From an uncultured Eubacteriales bacterium (GTDB lineage: Bacteria; Bacillota; Clostridia; Oscillospirales; Acutalibacteraceae), in assembly GCA_948762645.1 (NCBI GenBank), contig CAQBRY010000002.1, positions 17,504 to 49,436 on the forward strand: a stretch of 31,933 bases of DNA, read 5' to 3'. Positions 23,830 to 31,915 of the stretch are shown here, one piece after another. The notes below the pieces were generated by a model. That model saw only the letters and a list, made by a program, of their open reading frames with translations. It had not been told where the DNA came from and ran no database searches. Made by a program: the position numbers and the translations under genes. Every line of letters begins with the position of its first letter. Position 1 is the first letter of the stretch.

Positions 23830-24742
23830 GATTATTATTTATGCTGAAGGTGATACTGTTTATAAAAGAATAGATGTTGTTGTTTGCCAAAAAGTTGAGA
23901 ATGTGTCTAGAAGTTTTTCACATAAGCTTATTAAAGAGGGTTTTATAACAGTCAATGATAAGAGAGTAGATAAAAATTATAGATTAAAGTATGAAGACGT
24001 AATTAGAATTTTTTTAGATGATCCTCAGCCTCTAAAAATATTACCTGAGAATATTCCTTTGGATATAGTATATGAAGATGATGATCTTTTGGTAGTCAAT
24101 AAAGAAAAAGGGATAGTTGTACATCCTGCTCCCGGAAATTATACGTCTACATTAGTAAATGCTTTACTAAATCACTGTGGAGATTCTCTTTCAGGTATAA
24201 ATGGTGTTATTAGGCCCGGTATTGTTCATAGAATAGATAAAGATACAAGTGGTCTTTTGATAGTAGCTAAAAATGACTTTTCTCATAATCTTCTTGCCGC
24301 ACAAATTAAAGAACATAGCTTTAGAAGAGAATATGAAGCTATAGTTCATGGAAATGTTTCGAGGGATTCCGGTACTATTGATGCTCCTATAGGAAGAAAT
24401 TCTATAGATAGAAAAAAAATGTGCGTAACGGATAAATGCTCAAAACGTGCTATTACTTATTATAAAGTTATAAAAAGGTATGAAAAGTATACTCATGTTA
24501 GACTGAAACTTGAAACAGGTAGAACCCACCAGATAAGGGTACATATGTCTTATATTGGACATCCATTAGTTGGTGACACTGTCTATGGACCGGGTAAAAA
24601 CAAAAATTTCAATTTATTTCAGGGACAGTGTTTACATGCTAGAGTTATAGGATTTATTCATCCCCAAAGTAATGAATATTTAGAATTTGTAAGTGATTTG
24701 CCAAGATATTTTAAGGATTATATTAAATTTTTAAATGGGTAA
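23822..24742 (+). CDS. RluA/RluD-family 23S rRNA/tRNA pseudouridine synthase
   Basis: This enzyme isomerises uridines to pseudouridine in 23S rRNA or tRNA. The 306 residues have an N-terminal S4 RNA-binding domain (about 15-65), then the catalytic domain with HPAPGNYTSTLVNALL and the catalytic Asp in HRIDKDTSGLLIVAK (about 138-152), and GRTHQIRVHMSYIGHPLVGD near 237-256. The ATG lies inside the end of lspA (ATGGATGA), showing translational coupling. It is most like RluD, the Firmicutes YlyB position next to lspA, but the exact uridine targets cannot be read from sequence. Confidence 0.92.
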   Translation: MDEIIIYAEGDTVYKRIDVVVCQKVENVSRSFSHKLIKEGFITVNDKRVDKNYRLKYEDVIRIFLDDPQPLKILPENIPLDIVYEDDDLLVVNKEKGIVVHPAPGNYTSTLVNALLNHCGDSLSGINGVIRPGIVHRIDKDTSGLLIVAKNDFSHNLLAAQIKEHSFRREYEAIVHGNVSRDSGTIDAPIGRNSIDRKKMCVTDKCSKRAITYYKVIKRYEKYTHVRLKLETGRTHQIRVHMSYIGHPLVGDTVYGPGKNKNFNLFQGQCLHARVIGFIHPQSNEYLEFVSDLPRYFKDYIKFLNG

Positions 24743-24815
24743 TCTTTTTTTAAGAAGATATATAACAATTTTAATGTAGGAAAATTATATAATTATTTTG
24801 TAGGTAGGTGAAAAA

Positions 24816-26912
24816 ATGGGTAAAAATTTAAAGAATATTCCGTATAATAATAGAGAAATTAGTTGGATGGATTTTAATTATCGTGTTCTTGAAGAAGCTA
24901 TAGATAAAAATAATCCCATTATGGAAAGAGCTAAATTTTTGTCCATTTCATCTTCAAATCTTGATGAATTTTTTATGGTTAGAGTTGCTGGAATAATGGA
25001 AAAAATTGAAATTAGATCTACGGATAAAGACTCATCAGGATTAAAACCTAAGCAACTTTTATCTGCTCTTACCAAAAAAATACATGATTTTTATGAAAAA
25101 CAGTATCTTTGTTTTCATAAAATGATTCTTCCGGATCTTAAAAAAGATGGCATAGAGATTTTAAAGTGGAAAGAGTTGGATAAAGATCAGGTAAAATTTA
25201 CTGAGAATTTTTTTAATATGATAATTTTTCCTGTTTTAACTCCTCTGGCAATAGATCAATCAAGACCATTCCCCTTTTTAGCTAATAAGACTTTAAATAT
25301 AGCGGTAGAGTTAGATAGCGGTAAGGATGAGTCCAATTTTGGAATAGTACAGGTTCCTGCAATTCTTCCAAGATTTATAAAACTTCCAAGTAAAAATTCT
25401 AAAAGCTATATTTTGCTTGAAGATATTATAATACATGAACTTCCTAAGCTTTTTGAAATATATGAAATAAAATCAAGTTGTACTTTTCGAATTACTAGAG
25501 ATTCTGATTTAGAAATAGATGAAGATGCGGAAGATCTTTTAATGGAGATTGAAAAATCTATAAAAAAACGTAAGCATGGTGCATTAGTTAGACTTGAAAT
25601 AGGTAATACAAAAAGTGAAACTATTAAAAATTTTATTATAGATATACTTGACGCAAGTAAAAAAGAAATATATATATCTAAAGGACCACTCGATTTTACT
25701 TTTCTTTCTAAATTTTATGATGAAATTAATGATAAAAAGTTAAAATATAAAGATGTTCAGCCGGTAAATCCGCCAGTTGGATTTTTAAACTATGAGGATA
25801 TTTTTAAGTCTATATCTGAAAAAGACAAAATAGTTTATCATCCTTTTGAAAGTTTTGATTGTGTAATAAAATTTGTGAAAAAGGCTGCTGAAGATAAAGA
25901 CGTTCTTGCAATAAAACAAACCCTATACAGAGTAAGCGGAAACTCTCCTATAATTGCTGCACTTATTAAGGCAGCGGAAAATGGCAAACAGGTTACTGTA
26001 CTTGTAGAATTAAAGGCCCGTTTTGATGAAGAGAAAAATATAGTTTGGGCTAAAAAATTGGAAAAGGCAGGATGCCATGTTATATACGGCGTTCCCGGAC
26101 TTAAAACTCATTGTAAAGTTTTACTTGTAGTAAGACGAGAAAAAGATGTAATAAAAAGGTATATACATCTGAGTACGGGCAATTATAATGATACAACGGC
26201 TAAATATTATACTGATATTGGATATTTTACTTGTAAAGAAAGTTTCGGTACCGATATATCTTCTTTATTTAACTTTATTACCGGATATTCTTTACACCCA
26301 AATTATAAGAAAATTGTCGTTGCCCCGAAGAATATGAGAGACTTCTTTATTGATATGGTGAAAAGAGAAATTGCTAATGCAAAGAAAAAATTAAAAAATG
26401 GAATAATAATAAAGGTAAATTCTTTGGTGGATTATAAAATTATTGAGATGCTTTATAAAGCTTCCTGTGAGGGTGTAAAAATTAAGTTGATAGTCAGAGG
26501 AGTGTGCTGTTTAGTTCCCGGAGTAAAAGGTATAAGCGAAAATATTGAGGTTAGAAGTATTGTTGGAAGACTTCTTGAACATAGCCGTATTTTTTATTTT
26601 GAGAACGGCGGGGATCCAAAATTATATATGAGTAGTGCAGACCTTATGCCCAGAAATCTGGATAAAAGAATAGAACTTGCTTTTCCTATTGAAGATGCTG
26701 ACCTTAAAAATAAATATATTAAAATTTTAAATATTATTCTTAAAGATAATTTTAATTCCAGAATTCAAAATTCAGATACTGTTTATTTAAAAGAAGGTAT
26801 AAAGGGTAAGAAAATTCTTAACAGTCAAATGGAACTATTTAAGATTTTTAAAGAAGATAAAATGGATCAAGTAGAAAAATGTAAGTTAGAAAATTCTCAG
26901 AAGTTTAAATAG
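24816..26912 (+). CDS. ppk1: Polyphosphate kinase 1
   Basis: This enzyme reversibly makes inorganic polyphosphate from ATP. The 698-residue length is typical. The N-terminal domain begins NREISWMDFNYRVLEEA with SSNLDEFFMVRVAG. The two phospholipase D-like catalytic halves are present: His432 in GLKTHCKVLLV is the expected phosphohistidine, and LLEHSRIFYF (about 587-596) holds the second conserved His. Other hallmarks are IKQTLYRVS and LIKAAENGKQVTVLVELKARFDEE. The ATG has GTAGGTAGGTG upstream. It lies before the phosphofructokinase gene with an 11-base gap to the first in-frame TTG, so both energy genes may be co-transcribed. Confidence 0.95.
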   Translation: MGKNLKNIPYNNREISWMDFNYRVLEEAIDKNNPIMERAKFLSISSSNLDEFFMVRVAGIMEKIEIRSTDKDSSGLKPKQLLSALTKKIHDFYEKQYLCFHKMILPDLKKDGIEILKWKELDKDQVKFTENFFNMIIFPVLTPLAIDQSRPFPFLANKTLNIAVELDSGKDESNFGIVQVPAILPRFIKLPSKNSKSYILLEDIIIHELPKLFEIYEIKSSCTFRITRDSDLEIDEDAEDLLMEIEKSIKKRKHGALVRLEIGNTKSETIKNFIIDILDASKKEIYISKGPLDFTFLSKFYDEINDKKLKYKDVQPVNPPVGFLNYEDIFKSISEKDKIVYHPFESFDCVIKFVKKAAEDKDVLAIKQTLYRVSGNSPIIAALIKAAENGKQVTVLVELKARFDEEKNIVWAKKLEKAGCHVIYGVPGLKTHCKVLLVVRREKDVIKRYIHLSTGNYNDTTAKYYTDIGYFTCKESFGTDISSLFNFITGYSLHPNYKKIVVAPKNMRDFFIDMVKREIANAKKKLKNGIIIKVNSLVDYKIIEMLYKASCEGVKIKLIVRGVCCLVPGVKGISENIEVRSIVGRLLEHSRIFYFENGGDPKLYMSSADLMPRNLDKRIELAFPIEDADLKNKYIKILNIILKDNFNSRIQNSDTVYLKEGIKGKKILNSQMELFKIFKEDKMDQVEKCKLENSQKFK

Positions 26913-26937
26913 ATTATTTAGGTTGGGAGATGATAGT

Positions 26938-28023
26938 TTGTCTATAAAAAGAGTTGGAATATTAACTAGTGGTGGAGATTGTCAGGGGCTTAATGCTGCT
27001 ATTCGAGGTGTATGCAAGTCTCTTTATGGGATATATGGTGAAGAAAATATAGAAATATACGGTATTGTTGATGGATATAGGGGACTTATAAATTGTGAGT
27101 ATAGATTTCTTAAAAGAGAAGAATTTTCAGGTATTTTGAATCTTGGCGGGACCATTCTTGGAACGTCAAGAGAGCCGTTTAAAAGAATTCGAGATATTGA
27201 AAAGAATAATATAGATAAACTTAGTTTTATGAAAGAAACTTATAAAAAGCTTAAATTAGATTGCCTTGTAATATTGGGAGGAAACGGTACGCACAAAACA
27301 GCAAATCTTTTAAGCAGCGAAGGCCTTAATGTAGTTACGCTCCCTAAGACTATTGACAATGATTTATTTGGTACGGACGTAACTTTTGGGTTTCATAGTG
27401 CAGTTGGAATAGCTTCTCAAGTTATAGACTGCATACACACTACCGCTACATCTCATGGCAGAATATTTATTGTTGAAATTATGGGAAATAAAGTGGGTTG
27501 GCTTACCTTATATTCTGGTATCGCAAGTGGGGCAGACATTATTTTAATTCCGGAGATACCTTACAATCTAAATTCTATTATAAGATCACTTGAAAATAGG
27601 TCAAAGCAAGGAAAAAATTTTTCTATTATTGCGATGGCTGAAGGATCTATACCTGTGGAATATAAAAATTTATCTAAAAGCGAAAGAAAAGATAAGCTAA
27701 AGAAAAATAATTGTTCTACTATATCTTACAAGTTGGCAAATGATCTTGAAAAGGCTGTGGGTCAAGAAATAAGAGTGACAGTTCCCGGACATTTTCAAAG
27801 AGGTGGAGATCCTTGTCCTTACGATAGGATATTAGCTACACGTTTTGGATCTTTTGCCGCAAGATTAATTAGTGAAAGTAGATATGGAAATATGGTTTCT
27901 CTTCAGAATGATAAGGTAGTAGCTATACCTTTGGAAGATGTGGCTGGAAAATTAAAAACAGTTCCTGAAGATAGTCAGATTATATTGTCTGCTAGGAGAA
28001 TAGGTACTACTTTTGGCGATTGA
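26938..28023 (+). CDS. pfkA: 6-phosphofructokinase (group III, probably ATP-using)
   Basis: This glycolytic kinase phosphorylates fructose 6-phosphate. The 361 residues show GILTSGGDCQGLNAAIRG at the N-terminus, the phosphate-donor loop GGNGTHKT, the catalytic PKTIDND and substrate motifs EIMGNKVGW and GHFQRGG. By E. coli numbering, position 104 is Gly (ATP type), while 124 is Lys (seen in PPi and mixed-substrate group III enzymes). This combination suggests ATP use, but pyrophosphate cannot be excluded. TTG 26938 was chosen because GGGAG lies eight bases before it and the family N-terminus begins there; an upstream in-frame TTG at 26923 is less likely. A Nif11-like gene follows. Confidence 0.92.
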   Translation: MSIKRVGILTSGGDCQGLNAAIRGVCKSLYGIYGEENIEIYGIVDGYRGLINCEYRFLKREEFSGILNLGGTILGTSREPFKRIRDIEKNNIDKLSFMKETYKKLKLDCLVILGGNGTHKTANLLSSEGLNVVTLPKTIDNDLFGTDVTFGFHSAVGIASQVIDCIHTTATSHGRIFIVEIMGNKVGWLTLYSGIASGADIILIPEIPYNLNSIIRSLENRSKQGKNFSIIAMAEGSIPVEYKNLSKSERKDKLKKNNCSTISYKLANDLEKAVGQEIRVTVPGHFQRGGDPCPYDRILATRFGSFAARLISESRYGNMVSLQNDKVVAIPLEDVAGKLKTVPEDSQIILSARRIGTTFGD

Positions 28024-28074
28024 ATTTTAATAACTTAAAAAGATCTTTACTAAATTCGAAAGGATGATATTAAA

Positions 28075-28350
28075 GTGGAAAGTGATAAAATTGTAGATTT
28101 ATTTCATAATGAAGAGTTTTTAAAGAAGTTTAGCAATTTAAAAGATGAGAATGAGGCTGTTGAACTTTTTAAAAGTAATGGTGCTGAGGTTACTCGTGAA
28201 GAATTCGACGAATTATATACTTTATGCGATGAATATATAAATAATGGAATAAAAATTTCTGATAGGGAACTTGATATGGTAGCGGCTGGTCTAAATGTTA
28301 GTAAAGATGTTATAATGGAATTTAAAGAAGCTATGGAAATCAGATTTTAA
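28075..28350 (+). CDS. Nif11-leader-like small protein
   Basis: This 91-residue protein, starting with GTG behind GAAAGGATG, has the same N-terminal design as the protein at 6455. The first 55 residues align without gaps and share about 14 identical positions, including FL at 15-16, NL at 21-22 and FKS-G at 32-36. It ends the leader-like part with SDRELDMVAAG (62-72), the form of a Nif11/double-glycine leader with Ala for the first Gly. Only 19 residues follow, and they look helical and charged, not like a toxin core. It could be a degenerate precursor, a regulator or a decoy. It follows pfkA by about 50 bases with no promoter I can see, so it may be read from the ppk1-pfkA transcript. Confidence 0.65.
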   Translation: MESDKIVDLFHNEEFLKKFSNLKDENEAVELFKSNGAEVTREEFDELYTLCDEYINNGIKISDRELDMVAAGLNVSKDVIMEFKEAMEIRF

Positions 28351-28365
28351 AAAATTAAATGTAGT

Positions 28366-28396
28366 TTGATTTTTTTTATTTAGTTTTGGCTATAAT
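28366..28396 (+). promoter_or_regulatory. Probable promoter of the secreted Myb-like gene
   Basis: TTGATT (28366-28371) and TATAAT (28391-28396) are 19 bases apart, slightly long. The perfect -10 box and its position about 45 bases before the start codon suggest that the gene has its own promoter. Confidence 0.55.
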
Positions 28397-28438
28397 TAGA
28401 AATAAATTTAATAAAAATTATAATGGGAGAAGTAGACG

Positions 28439-29059
28439 GTGAAAAAATTTTTTTCAACATTTTTAAGTTTAGCAGTATTGACATTTTTATTTATGCCACA
28501 TTCTTTTGCAGGTGGTACTAGAAGAAATTTTACTCCGGAAGAAGATAAAAAATTAATTGAACTTGTAAATGAGCATGGTGAATTAAATTGGACGTTAATA
28601 GCTTCGCTCATGGAAAATCGAAATCCAAGGCAGTGTAGGGAAAGGTGGAAGCATTATCTTAGCGTAAGGGAAACCGGAAAAGAACCATTTAGCCCGGAAG
28701 AAGATAGACTAATTTTTGAAAAATTTAATGAATTGGGACCAAAATGGACAAAAATATCTTCATTTTTGCCTGGTAGATCGGATACTAATGTTAAAAATAG
28801 ATTTATGAAATTTACAAGATGTCATTATAATATTACCGGATTACGTTCAAAGCAACTTTATATGGTATGCCATGACAAAAAAATTGTTGTTCCAGCAAAG
28901 CCAGAGCCTAATCAAGAATGTGCTGTTTCAGAACCATTAAAGTCTAATCAGGAATCAGACCCTAATAGATTTGAGATGCCTCCGCTTTTTGAAGATGATA
29001 ATATATTTGAATTAGAGGATGATTTCGATATAGATAGTCGGAAGTTTTATCCTTTTTAG
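28439..29059 (+). CDS. Secreted R2R3-Myb-like DNA-binding protein (candidate host-nucleus effector)
   Basis: Residues 1-24 form a Sec signal peptide (MKKFF, a hydrophobic core, then HSFA before GG). Two tandem Myb repeats follow: R2 at about 28-75 (FTPEED, Trp51, NRNPRQCRERW with Trp70) and R3 at about 82-125 (FSPEED, Trp103, LPGRSDTNVKNRF). The third aromatic of R3 is Phe122 instead of Trp. A linker (126-177) leads to an acidic, aromatic tail, FEDDNIFELEDDFDID, at about 184-199. Myb tandem repeats are a eukaryotic transcription-factor fold, and these repeats resemble parabasalid Mybs. The GTG start has GGGAG nine bases upstream; the internal ATG at 28493 that would remove the signal has no ribosome site. 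I infer export to a eukaryotic host and DNA binding there. A cytoplasmic bacterial RsfA-like role is the less likely alternative. Confidence 0.85.
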   Translation: MKKFFSTFLSLAVLTFLFMPHSFAGGTRRNFTPEEDKKLIELVNEHGELNWTLIASLMENRNPRQCRERWKHYLSVRETGKEPFSPEEDRLIFEKFNELGPKWTKISSFLPGRSDTNVKNRFMKFTRCHYNITGLRSKQLYMVCHDKKIVVPAKPEPNQECAVSEPLKSNQESDPNRFEMPPLFEDDNIFELEDDFDIDSRKFYPF

Positions 29060-29083
29060 TAATAATTTATATTTTGAAGTTAT

Positions 29084-29117
29084 AAAATGAAAGGTAGATT
29101 ATTCTACCTTTCATTTT
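29084..29117. terminator. Strong bidirectional terminator between the Myb-like gene and spoIIE
   Basis: AAAATGAAAGGTAGA (29084-29098) and TCTACCTTTCATTTT (29103-29117) form a perfect 15-base stem with a TTAT loop. The T-run on each strand serves the two convergent genes. The right arm includes the spoIIE stop codon. Confidence 0.9.
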
Positions 29118-31444
29118 GTATTTTTATATAATTTTATAGTAATTGCGGTAATATCATCATCATGAGTTTTTTTTCGTTTTGAAATAGTCTTATTTACTAT
29201 ACCTTTAGTAAATCTTTCTATATCCTTTCCGTCATATTCTCTTAATTCTTCCTCTACCCATTTGTCGCCGGTGTCTGTTACTCCGTCTGATAGCATTAAA
29301 ATCATGTCGTTATTATCTAGGTCTATGCTATCGTGTAAAAACATTGCTTCATTTAGTATTCCTATTGGTAATGAAGATAGATCTATCTTTTCTATACTAT
29401 GGTTTTTTCTTATGAAAGTTGCGGGTGCACCTGCTTTCATAAGTTCTGCTTTTCCTGTGAATAAATTTAATGATAGTACGTCAAGCGTAGCTAAAGATTC
29501 ATCCCCGGATTTTACAAGTAACGCGGAATTTACTATTTTAATTGCTGAGTCAAAATTTATACCTGACTTTATTAATTTACTCATAAGTTCAGAAGCCATT
29601 GCCCCGTCTACTGCTGCTTTTCCTCCGGTTCCCATTCCATCGCTTATAATTACAATTAAATTTCCTGATCCATCATTAAAATAAAGATAATTATCTCCGC
29701 AAAGTTTACCGTTATTACAAGCATGTTGATTTACGCTTACTTTAGCTTGAAATATGGTTTTTTCACTTATTTGTATTCTGCAGGAATTATTTATATTACT
29801 TATGGAAGGTTCATCCAAAGATTTTTCACATACGCTGGATAACTCTTTTAATAGCGTATCGTTTAGAATAAATTTATTTTTATATTCAGCAGGAGTGTCG
29901 ATTTCTATTGTTATCCTTTGCTGCCGATTTCTTTTGCAGGTTACATTACATATATTTATTCCAAAAAGTTTTAATCTTTCCTTTATTTTAAATGCCTTTT
30001 CTTGATCGAATAATTCTACTTTTTGAAATTCTTCTGCAATATCGTCCAAAAGATATCCCATGCTATCAAACTGTCCGGAAACTATGTTCCTAAATTCTTT
30101 CATTCTGTTATTTGCTTCTAATTTAGAAATGTAATTTTTATAATTTTCTTTTATGATGGCAATTATTTCTTCGATTTTAGAGCATCTTTTACTTAATTTT
30201 TCAGGAAAACTATTTTTATTTATTTCTTTTCCGTAACTTATTAATCGGGTAATATTTGAAAAACTACTGCTTGTTTCTGATTTTTCTTTTTCCCAGCAAA
30301 ATGTTTTTAAATTGCAATTATTACAAGTTGAGTATACTGCTCCTTTACATATATCTTTTATTTCCGGAGATTCTATCTTAGAGAGTTTGACCGAAACTTT
30401 ATCTACAAAATTTGAAACCGATAATAAAGATTCTGATGCGAGTTTTAGCCTTTGAATTACTGAATTTTTTAGTCCGTTGCTTTGAACTTTGTTTTCTGAA
30501 TAAAAAGATATTTCTTTTATATAATTTATAAACGATTTTGGAATAGATAAAAATATTATTATACCTATTAAAATCTCATATGTGCCGGTTATTAAATATG
30601 ATATATCACCGGATTGAAAAGAGATTAATATATGTGAAAGTAAAAATGCTACGCAAACTCCTATTTTTCCAAGGTATGAAAAAAATCCTGACATCATTCC
30701 ACTAAATGCGTATATACTTGATGTGTATAGAAGTCCAAATGAGGAAAATGAAAGTATTATCCCTGATGATACTCCCGCTATACATCCGCCTGAAATGTTT
30801 GCGCAAAGTGAAAATAAAAGTATTACAGTTACAGATATTATTCTGCCTATAGATAAAGTTCCGATAGATACTGATGATAAAGAAAGTAGTATGATACTGA
30901 AACTTACTAAAATACAAACCAGTTCTTTAGGATTTAATATAGATTTTTTTTGGTAAAACGCTTTAAATGACTTGTTAAAAAAATATGCTGATACTGAAGC
31001 AAAAGTTGCTTCTATTAAACTTATTGTTACATCACTATAGTCAAAGCCATCAACTATCGAGTTAAGAGCCATACCTGTAAAAAATGTTGGAATGAATGTG
31101 AGCAAAGGGATATATAATCTATGGTTTTTAATGTATTTTAGCTCACTTAATGTCCATTTTATTGCAGCGATTGCTATTGCTGTGGAAATATATCTTACGC
31201 TTGAACTTGTGTTTACTTGAAATATATATCCTATTATGGCCCCTATAAGTGAATATATTGTTTGGGACTCTGGGGAAGCTGCTATTAATGATAATCCGAA
31301 AGGAAAATATCTTCCGAGTATTGTCCCTCTTGATGATAGTAATCCAAATGTTATGTACATAGATTTTAGTATGATGTCATTTATGGTATTGGGTTTTATG
31401 TTACTAAGAGAAAAATCTTTTTTGCGAAGAGTAATATCTTTCAA
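29111..31444 (-). CDS. spoIIE: Stage II sporulation protein E (membrane PP2C phosphatase)
   Basis: SpoIIE dephosphorylates the anti-anti-sigma factor SpoIIAA to release sigma-F in the forespore and also acts at the polar septum. The N-terminal 330 residues hold about ten membrane helices. A central regulatory region has a cysteine cluster (CNNCNLKTFCW). The C-terminal 230 residues form a PP2C phosphatase with IISDGMGTGGKA, LSDGVTDTGDKW and DDDITAITIKL, which supply the metal-binding Asp residues. The length of about 777 is normal. TTG 31444 is preferred because AGGTGG lies eight bases before it; GTG 31456 falls inside that site. All conserved motifs are intact, so the gene looks functional. 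The usual downstream neighbours (tilS, hpt, ftsH) are absent; the Myb-like gene converges on it instead. Confidence 0.93.
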   Translation of the reverse strand: MKDITLRKKDFSLSNIKPNTINDIILKSMYITFGLLSSRGTILGRYFPFGLSLIAASPESQTIYSLIGAIIGYIFQVNTSSSVRYISTAIAIAAIKWTLSELKYIKNHRLYIPLLTFIPTFFTGMALNSIVDGFDYSDVTISLIEATFASVSAYFFNKSFKAFYQKKSILNPKELVCILVSFSIILLSLSSVSIGTLSIGRIISVTVILLFSLCANISGGCIAGVSSGIILSFSSFGLLYTSSIYAFSGMMSGFFSYLGKIGVCVAFLLSHILISFQSGDISYLITGTYEILIGIIIFLSIPKSFINYIKEISFYSENKVQSNGLKNSVIQRLKLASESLLSVSNFVDKVSVKLSKIESPEIKDICKGAVYSTCNNCNLKTFCWEKEKSETSSSFSNITRLISYGKEINKNSFPEKLSKRCSKIEEIIAIIKENYKNYISKLEANNRMKEFRNIVSGQFDSMGYLLDDIAEEFQKVELFDQEKAFKIKERLKLFGINICNVTCKRNRQQRITIEIDTPAEYKNKFILNDTLLKELSSVCEKSLDEPSISNINNSCRIQISEKTIFQAKVSVNQHACNNGKLCGDNYLYFNDGSGNLIVIISDGMGTGGKAAVDGAMASELMSKLIKSGINFDSAIKIVNSALLVKSGDESLATLDVLSLNLFTGKAELMKAGAPATFIRKNHSIEKIDLSSLPIGILNEAMFLHDSIDLDNNDMILMLSDGVTDTGDKWVEEELREYDGKDIERFTKGIVNKTISKRKKTHDDDITAITIKLYKNTK

Positions 31445-31603
31445 AAAAATCGCCACCTATTAATGTAATTTATGTTCTGGTGGAGATTATTATATTTGTT
31501 TTTATTGAATATTAATGTCATAAATTGGGTGTATTTTTTTAAGTAATTTTAAAAAAATATAAATTTTGATATACAATAATAAAGCTTTTTAAGAGTTTTT
31601 TGA

Positions 31604-31915
31604 TTAATTTATCGAATAATAATAGGTCATGGTTTTTTGCACTTTTTGTTTTGCCTTTTTAATGTGTCTTGAAACTGATGAGATTCCTATTCCTAACTCC
31701 TCAGCTATTTCACTCATTTTTTTCATATCACCATAATATAGGGAAACACATAGTTTTTGTTTAGCAGTCAATTCTCCGTCTACTATATTTTTTAATGATT
31801 TAATCATTTTTTTATATTCCGTATTAGTAGTTTGCTCAGAGACTATTTTCTTAAATTCATCCATACTTGCTATAGATTCTGTGAAATTATCTAATGATAG
31901 CACTTTATTTTTCAT
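31604..31915 (-). CDS. Sigma-70 region 4-like helix-turn-helix protein
   Basis: This 103-residue protein has a helical N-terminal half and a C-terminal helix-turn-helix of sigma-factor region 4 type (about 50-98): LTAKQKLCVSLYYGDMKKMS, then EIAEELGIGISSVSRHIKKA. It has no region 2, so it cannot act as a full sigma factor. It could be an anti-sigma, a YlxM-like regulator or a small DNA-binding regulator. The ATG at 31915 has GAGGT about eleven bases upstream, close to the window edge. spoIIE lies downstream in the same direction after 159 AT-rich bases, in which a TATAAT-like box may be the spoIIE promoter, but I see no clear Spo0A box. Its link to sporulation is suggested only by position. 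Confidence 0.7.
   Translation of the reverse strand: MKNKVLSLDNFTESIASMDEFKKIVSEQTTNTEYKKMIKSLKNIVDGELTAKQKLCVSLYYGDMKKMSEIAEELGIGISSVSRHIKKAKQKVQKTMTYYYSIN

Noticed and set aside
28439..29059. Explaining the Myb-like gene as a bacterial RsfA-type regulator
   Set aside because: RsfA-like proteins are cytoplasmic and carry one SANT-like repeat; this protein has two canonical repeats and a signal peptide with a supported start.
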